This document shows positions 1 to 11,722 of a DNA stretch of 11,722 nucleotides, in pieces. Source of the stretch: Onchocerca volvulus (taxonomy: Eukaryota; Nematoda; Chromadorea; Rhabditida; Onchocercidae); contig HG738222.1 of assembly GCA_000499405.2 (NCBI GenBank), forward strand, positions 1-11,722, given 5' to 3'. The position numbers and the translations under genes were made by a program. Below the pieces are notes generated by a model, which ran no database searches, was not told the origin of the DNA, and saw only the letters and a program-made list of their open reading frames with translations. The number at the start of each line of letters is the position of its first letter. Within the stretch, counting starts at the first letter, position 1.

Positions 1-857
1 TCATCAAAAAGAATTTATTATTATCTTTTCTAAAATTTTTATCGCTATTCTTCTAAGAAAACTATCGTTTTCACAAAAAATTTCATTACTTTCTTTTCAA
101 AAAATTATCCTATTTTGATTTTATAAGTTGCACTTCTCCATAATGTTATTCATTTTTCACAATAAAATTTTTCACTGTTATTTCACAAAAAAGTTGCAAA
201 TAATTAAACATATTTTAAAACTATACAATCAAACTGATGTGATCCATGAACAAATTGCGAAAAAAATTAAAAAGTAAAAATACTTCTTTCCTCGAAAAAA
301 AGAAATCCTTCTCCAAGAAATAAATAAGCAAAAATTTGCCACTAGCATTTTTATAGTAAATATTTCCTTCAAAAAAAAACTTTTGCAGATAAATAAACTT
401 ATCGAAATGCAATATCAACAAGTTGGCACTTATCACAATGAGCAGATTGTTGCTGCATAAAATGATTAGAAAATGATATGATTATATTATTCGTGTAAAA
501 GAAAAATATTAGTTTCTTTACACTATTATTCTGTNTAGAGTATTATATTAACTGATATGATATTTTAATGCCGAAACATCAATATACACAATTCTGAGAT
601 ATGCAGTAATAATTTGCAATAACTCGGTACAGTAAGTCTTGATAAGGTTTAAAATGCTGAAAAAAAAAATAGATTTATTGATTGACTAAATTTATCAAAG
701 TTGGTCTTTGAATTTGAAGCAAAAAAATTTCATTTTTGAAAGCTGTCATAAAAAAAAATTGATGGAATTGATCAAATTGTTTGCAGATGCAGTAAGTTGT
801 GATAAAAATTATTGAATTAAATGCTAAAGTAATTAATGAATTTAAAAATAAAAAAAG

Positions 858-1130
858 TAATTAATGAATTTATTATTCAGAAACTTATGTAAATATTATT
901 TATTTACATGAGTTTGTTTATTTTGAAACATTTAATTGTATTAAAAATTAAAAGGCATAAAAATCATTTTCTGGGTATCTTTACAATCNTCAGGCACTGT
1001 AATTAATGAATTTATTATTCAGAAACTTATGTAAATATTATTTATTTACATGAGTTTGTTTATTTTGAAACATATAATCATATAAAAAATTAAAAGGCAT
1101 AAAAATCATTTTCTGGGTATCTTTACAATC
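858..1130 (+). repeat. 131-bp direct duplication flanking n at 989 (probable unmerged contig overlap)
   Basis: Bases 858-988 and 1000-1130 are the same length and differ at about four positions, clustered in the A+T-rich stretch after 'gaaacat'. The left copy stops exactly at the n (989), while the right copy continues into unique sequence. A short unique piece (990-999) lies between the n and the right copy. This is the expected appearance of two contigs with overlapping, slightly divergent ends joined by a token gap. A true tandem duplication interrupted by an undetermined base is the alternative. Confidence 0.85.
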
Positions 1131-1639
1131 AGATTCTTCCATTTAGATCAATTCTGCTGCATAAATCTTTTAAAAATTATTAGTGGAAAAAAATTAATTA
1201 TTTCGTACTAGCATTATATAATATCTATTAAATNGCATATATTTTATATAATTGCTTAATTTACGCATATTTATGTATAAATATGTTTTTATATTAATTT
1301 ATCATTTCCTATATCCCCTTTAGTACATGCATTCAGTTCATGCAATACAATAAATTTTCATTTTAATGGCTTTAAAAAAAGATTTATTCCAAAATTTTTT
1401 TTTATAATATCATTTTTTAAAATAATTCCACCATTAATAATTAATTATGCTATGCGATATTCTTTTATTGCTATTTTTATTTGCGATTAAACAGGAATTT
1501 TATGTTTGATAGTACTATATGTACTTCTTTTTTTTTTTTTTTGTATTTTTTCAAATTATTATCCTTTCATTATATAATTCATTCTACTTGAACGATTCAT
1601 TATAAGAAGATTATTTGCATAAGTTTAATTGAGATAAAG

Positions 1640-1725
1640 TTTTATTAAATTAATTAAAAATTCGTAAAATTACTATTTGCTTTATGGGTGCAAGTAAAAA
1701 ATTTTATTAAATTAATTAAAAATTC
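1640..1725 (+). repeat. 24-bp exact direct repeat, two copies
   Basis: The word beginning ttttattaaattaatt and ending aaaaattc occurs at 1640-1663 and again at 1702-1725, separated by 38 bases. Both copies are A+T-only apart from the terminal c. In DNA of this composition such a repeat could arise by slippage or local duplication. No function is implied. Confidence 0.8.
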
Positions 1726-2039
1726 AGAAAAAAAAAGACATTTCATTAAGCTATATAGTTTTTATATCTGACCAAATAATGCATTTTCATCATTTTTATT
1801 AAAATAAAAATTGCCATTATTTACGATAAGTTATTTGATAAAATTAGGAAATTGCTGGAATTCATTTATTTCAAATAAAAATGAAAGAATCATTAAAGAT
1901 TAAGTTTTCAAGTTTAAATCAAAATCTAAGCATTAGCGCTATAATTTATTTTATTTTCTCATATACATATGTATTTATCAATTATTTATTATTTAGTGTC
2001 TATTATGACAGCACTTATCTGTTAAGCAATCAGATTAAG

Positions 2040-2231
2040 GATGAGCAAACATTGATTGAAGGATTAGACCAGCGATATCGCAGAATAGCTACATAGTCGC
2101 ATATATCAGCGCCTGATCTACATGTTGGCCATCTAATTCAAACTATGATTTTGCGTCACTTGCAAACATTTAGTTATAAGCCGGTAATTTTGCTTGGAGA
2201 TGGCACGACAAAAATTAGCGATCCATACCTG
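2040..2231 (+). pseudogene. tyrS: Fragment of bacterial-type tyrosyl-tRNA synthetase, probable Wolbachia-derived nuclear insert
   Basis: Frame 3 of the + strand reads DEQTLIEGLDQ, then a TAG stop at 2094-2096, then APDLHVGHLIQ, MILRHLQ, KPVILLGDGTTK and ISDP. This matches the N-terminal catalytic part of class I tyrosyl-tRNA synthetase: the HIGH-type motif is HVGH at 2121-2132, followed by the KPIVLLGGGTTKIGDPSG-type block that binds ATP and tyrosine. The glycine-rich block carries changes at normally conserved sites (GDG for GGG, ISDP for IGDP), and similarity stops just after DP at about 2228. The upstream 'IGFD' stretch is replaced by a stop and unrelated residues. The intact enzyme has roughly 400 residues, so only about 60 remain and KMSKS is absent. 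The motif style is alphaproteobacterial, and in an A+T-rich nematode the likely donor is the endosymbiont Wolbachia. Not functional. Recognition is from motifs, without a database search. Confidence 0.75.
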
Positions 2232-2410
2232 GTGGTGCGATCATACTCGCTATTCTTGGCGTACCACAAAATATAGCAATAAATGCAACGAACGTAAAAA
2301 GTGCTGGCTAAGGCATTCCATCAAAATTTGCAAACAATGCTGCAACTATTATTTACTGTTGTAATCATTGGTCCGTCGAGGCTTTGAGGATAGTCAACAG
2401 TAATTTACAT
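2232..2410. other. Unassigned stretch adjoining the tyrS remnant, possibly a second transferred bacterial fragment
   Basis: Composition remains less A+T-biased than the flanks and similar to the tyrS piece. On the - strand a frame reads a hydrophobic segment including VAALFANFDGMP, a TAG stop, then PALFTFVAFIAIF and GTPRIASMIAPPGM, which would suit a membrane protein. On the + strand a competing frame reads AIILAILGVPQNIAINATN. I recognise neither. It may be another scrambled piece of the same transfer event or simply intergenic DNA. No intact gene is present. Confidence 0.35.
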
Positions 2411-3661
2411 CAAAAGCAAAGAAGAAGAATAAAGCCATAAGTTAAAGAAATTTTTTTATTATAGAGATATTGTGAAAGGAAGAAAATTTCATTTTCATTT
2501 TTTTTTTTTGAAAAAAAAAATTAACACTGAAAAAGATATGTTCATTTTTGATATTAACATAGATTTTTGAACTAATGGTGAAAATCAAAAACAGGAAAGG
2601 AAGCCGAAAAAACTGAAAAAAGTTGGGAAAAAAGGGAAGAAAATCGAGAAAAAAGAAACGCAAATCAAAAATCATTTTATAAATATCGTCGTTTTATCAA
2701 TTCGACACACTGGTGCATCCTTTGAAAATTTCGCAGTTGTTTTCGTGTTATTTTACATCAAAATTCCTGGTAAATATCTTAAAATTGGAATGAATTATTT
2801 TTATTCCAGCAGTTATATTATTCTTATTTTATTTTATCAGCAATACAAACAACTATTCGTTTCTTTTTTTTTTTTTTCATTTTAAATAAAAAATGAGAAA
2901 GTTATTGCTAAACAGTGCTTAAAACTGATAAGATTGCAGATGATATGAGTATGCAAAAAATGGAATGAATTTAATCATTTTTTGAAATAATTTTCCTCTG
3001 CTCAATAAATGTTCAAATTTTGCTCAAAATGGGCAATACTTTTTTCAACTCTTTTTACTTACATTTGCCATAGCAATTCCAATATATTTGGACATAATTA
3101 AGAAATTTTAATTATAAATTTTATAAAAACAAACGAATTATTTTCAGTCATAGTAATTTGCATAAATTTGTATTTTAGATATATTAGCAATATTTCAGTA
3201 ACAGAAATAATTATAACTCAGAAAATTATTTATGTGAATTATATATTAGACTTTTGCTAAATTCATAATTATAATTGATAAATTTATCAAAATCAGAAAA
3301 TATATTGAAATGATAAAAATCAATGAAAATGTCTAAAAATCTTGTGGAAGAAACACATTTCATCTTATTATAGAAAAATTTTAGGATATAAACAAAACAA
3401 TTTGGATTTTTTAAAAAATTTTTTTCGAGCTTTTTTCATTTTTATAAAATACAAAAAAAATTAGGTTATAACTTTAAATTTCTTTTTTTGTATTTCAAAA
3501 GGATTAGACAATGTGAAAAAAATTGTTTATTTAGTTTAAGAGTTATTATTGGTGCAAATTACTGAAAGAAGCTTAATAACAAGAATGACGTTAATCAATT
3601 AAACAAAAATATTAATTTAGATTAATCAAAATTGAAAATAATTGAAAGATTTGCAAACTTA

Positions 3662-3949
3662 TGCTATTTAATATTTGCATGTTTAGCTAATGTTTTCTAG
3701 AATAAATGAAGTCGTAATTGATGATATCAGTAAATTACAAAATGAAATATTTAATAGAGCTCAAAGTTCATGCAGGATTATATTTCGTTAAAATAGATTT
3801 TTTTNCTGCTATTTAATATTTGCATGTTTAGCTAATGTTTTCTGTAATAAATGAAGTCGTAATTGATGATACCAGTAAATTACAAAATGAAATATTTAAT
3901 AGAGCTCAAAGTTCATGCAGGATTATATTTCGTTAAAATAGATTTTTTT
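3662..3949 (+). repeat. 143-bp direct duplication flanking n at 3805 (probable unmerged contig overlap)
   Basis: Bases 3662-3804 and 3807-3949 are both 143 bp and differ at only three positions (tctag/tctgt and tatc/tacc). The left copy runs exactly up to the n, and the right copy begins two bases after it and continues into unique sequence. This is the signature of two contig ends representing the same locus that were placed side by side instead of merged, the mismatches being allelic differences or errors. Confidence 0.9.
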
Positions 3950-4310
3950 AAAATCCGGTTCGTCAAAAACTGCGCTTTCTGCGCTTTCTAAACAGGTTTC
4001 GGAATGAAATATTTATTTATTTTTTTTTTTTAAATTTATAAATTTCTTTCTTCTCCACCTTCTAAAATTATTTTCACTTTTCCTTTCGAATATTTCAATT
4101 TTTAAATGGTGTTTTAAGGTTTATTTCCCTTCTTTTCTCTTTATTCTGCAGGATCTAATTGTTCTTATCAATTTAATATAATCAAAACTAGCTAATTATA
4201 TTGTTGTCAAAGTTAATTTGATTTTTATGTATCATCTATATATATATGATTAGGTCTAGAAAAAAATTTATTAAAAAAGTTTTTGCTAAATTTTGAAGAT
4301 TTAATTTTAA

Positions 4311-4532
4311 AACTTTTCTTATAAAAATATATGCTTTATTAATCAAAATTTCAATATCAAAAGGAAAAGTGTGCGTATATTAGAAAAATTCAAAATATTT
4401 TATAATAATATTTTTTTTATAATTATGAAAGAAATATTTTTGAAACATCCCATCGAACTTTTCTCCTTTCATAAAAATGTATTCTTTGCTAATAAAAATT
4501 TAAGGATCAAAAGAGAAAATATATATCCGTAT
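4311..4532 (+). repeat. Diverged direct repeat just upstream of the esterase gene
   Basis: Two roughly 70-77 bp segments, about 4311-4380 and 4456-4532, share the same order of words: aacttttct, ataaaaat, a gct-taat core, a 'atcaaaag' core and a final ccgtat/gcgtat. They have several small indels. This looks like an old local duplication in the 5' flank. Whether either copy has regulatory value is unknown. Confidence 0.55.
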
Positions 4533-4551
4533 GAAAAAAAGAGATAGCTTT

Positions 4552-4561
4552 CCATTTTTAG
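4552..4561 (+). promoter_or_regulatory. Candidate spliced-leader or 5' UTR splice acceptor before exon 1
   Basis: The pyrimidine-rich run ccatttttag ends with AG at 4560-4561, 33 bases before the ATG at 4595, with an in-frame stop (TAA, 4583-4585) between them. Nematode mRNAs are often trans-spliced to a leader a short distance upstream of the start codon, so this is a reasonable acceptor. It could equally be a chance match in T-rich DNA. Confidence 0.35.
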
Positions 4562-4594
4562 TAAAAATTTCGATTACAAGTTTAATTGACAACA

Positions 4595-11589
<6,995 letters not shown>

Positions 11590-11722
11590 GTTTGCTTTAT
11601 TTTATAATAATGCAAAATGTTTGTAATATTTCTTTCTTTTTTCCATTTTAAATTTCATTTGTTCATTGTGACAATATTTTGAATATAATTTTATCAGTGA
11701 TAGTTTAGACAAATTATTGATT

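Larger units (their letters stand above)
1..2030. other. A+T-rich stretch without a recognisable gene
   Basis: No frame on either strand shows a recognisable protein, and open frames here are short and of low complexity (Phe/Lys/Asn/Ile-rich). The stretch holds n bases at 535, 989 and 1234, a 131-bp duplication at 858-1130, a 24-bp exact direct repeat at 1640/1702 and long T runs near 1527-1542. An open frame starting with ATG at 1881 runs in frame into the tyrS-like remnant, but its first part (about 1881-2030) resembles nothing I know and looks like ordinary A+T-rich flank. No tRNA or other RNA gene was recognised. Confidence 0.7.
2411..4560. other. A+T-rich intergenic DNA upstream of the esterase gene
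   Basis: No protein family was recognised on either strand. Contents include a poly-T/poly-A inverted tract near 2490-2525, a purine-rich, lysine-coding run at about 2580-2672, the 143-bp duplication across the n at 3805, a 9-bp tandem (tgcgctttc twice) at 3971-3988, and a diverged direct repeat at 4311-4532. A promoter for the downstream gene presumably lies here, but no individual element can be pointed to. Confidence 0.6.

Noticed and set aside
221..436. Open frame on the - strand
   Set aside because: Phe/Leu/Ile-rich low-complexity translation typical of A+T-rich DNA, with no motif and no splice or conservation support.
858..1130. CRISPR-like or satellite array from the repeated segments around n bases
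   Set aside because: Each duplication has only two copies, different sequence and length, and abuts an n. This is an assembly pattern, not an array.
2442..2675. Open frame on the - strand, very Phe-rich
   Set aside because: It is the reverse of a purine-rich A/G run and the composition alone explains it.

Overview
The window looks like a draft-assembly scaffold from a nematode, most plausibly a filarial worm (Onchocercidae). Three things suggest this. The DNA is extremely A+T-rich. A multi-exon gene encodes a nematode-style type B carboxylesterase with nematode-like splice sites (donors such as GTTAGT, GTAATT and GTAAG; several acceptors ending TTTCAG or TTTTAG). A broken piece of an alphaproteobacterial-type tyrosyl-tRNA synthetase is embedded upstream, which fits a nuclear copy of Wolbachia DNA. 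The species cannot be fixed from the sequence alone.

Layout. 1-2030 is A+T-rich DNA without a recognisable gene. 2040-2231 holds the decayed tyrS fragment, with a less certain companion stretch of similar composition to about 2410. 2410-4560 is non-coding as far as I can see. From 4595 to 11589 there are ten + strand exons of a cholinesterase/carboxylesterase-family gene. They join in frame at every junction (intron phases 0,0,2,0,1,1,1,0,1,2) to give 496 codons plus two bases. The Ser210-Glu346-His456 triad, the HGGGF oxyanion-hole motif and the EDCLYLN motif are all visible. The C-terminal exon lies beyond the right edge. No second intact gene was found on either strand.

Assembly quality matters here. 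The window has eight single 'n' bases. Five of them (989, 3805, 5637, 9874, 10198) bound near-identical direct duplications of 131, 143, 215/211 and 323 bp. In each case one copy stops exactly at an n, and in the last case the copy is flanked by an n on both sides. The simplest reading is contig ends, or a small allelic contig, that the scaffolder failed to merge. They should not be read as real tandem repeats. One n sits exactly at the exon 8 donor.

Intron 1 contains a block (about 5060-6110) that is less A+T-rich than the rest. It has a diverged internal direct repeat and a fold-back structure, and it may be a decayed mobile element or another transferred fragment. I could not identify it. 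I see no convincing new multi-gene system. The most interesting biology is the bacterial tRNA synthetase remnant upstream of the esterase gene.
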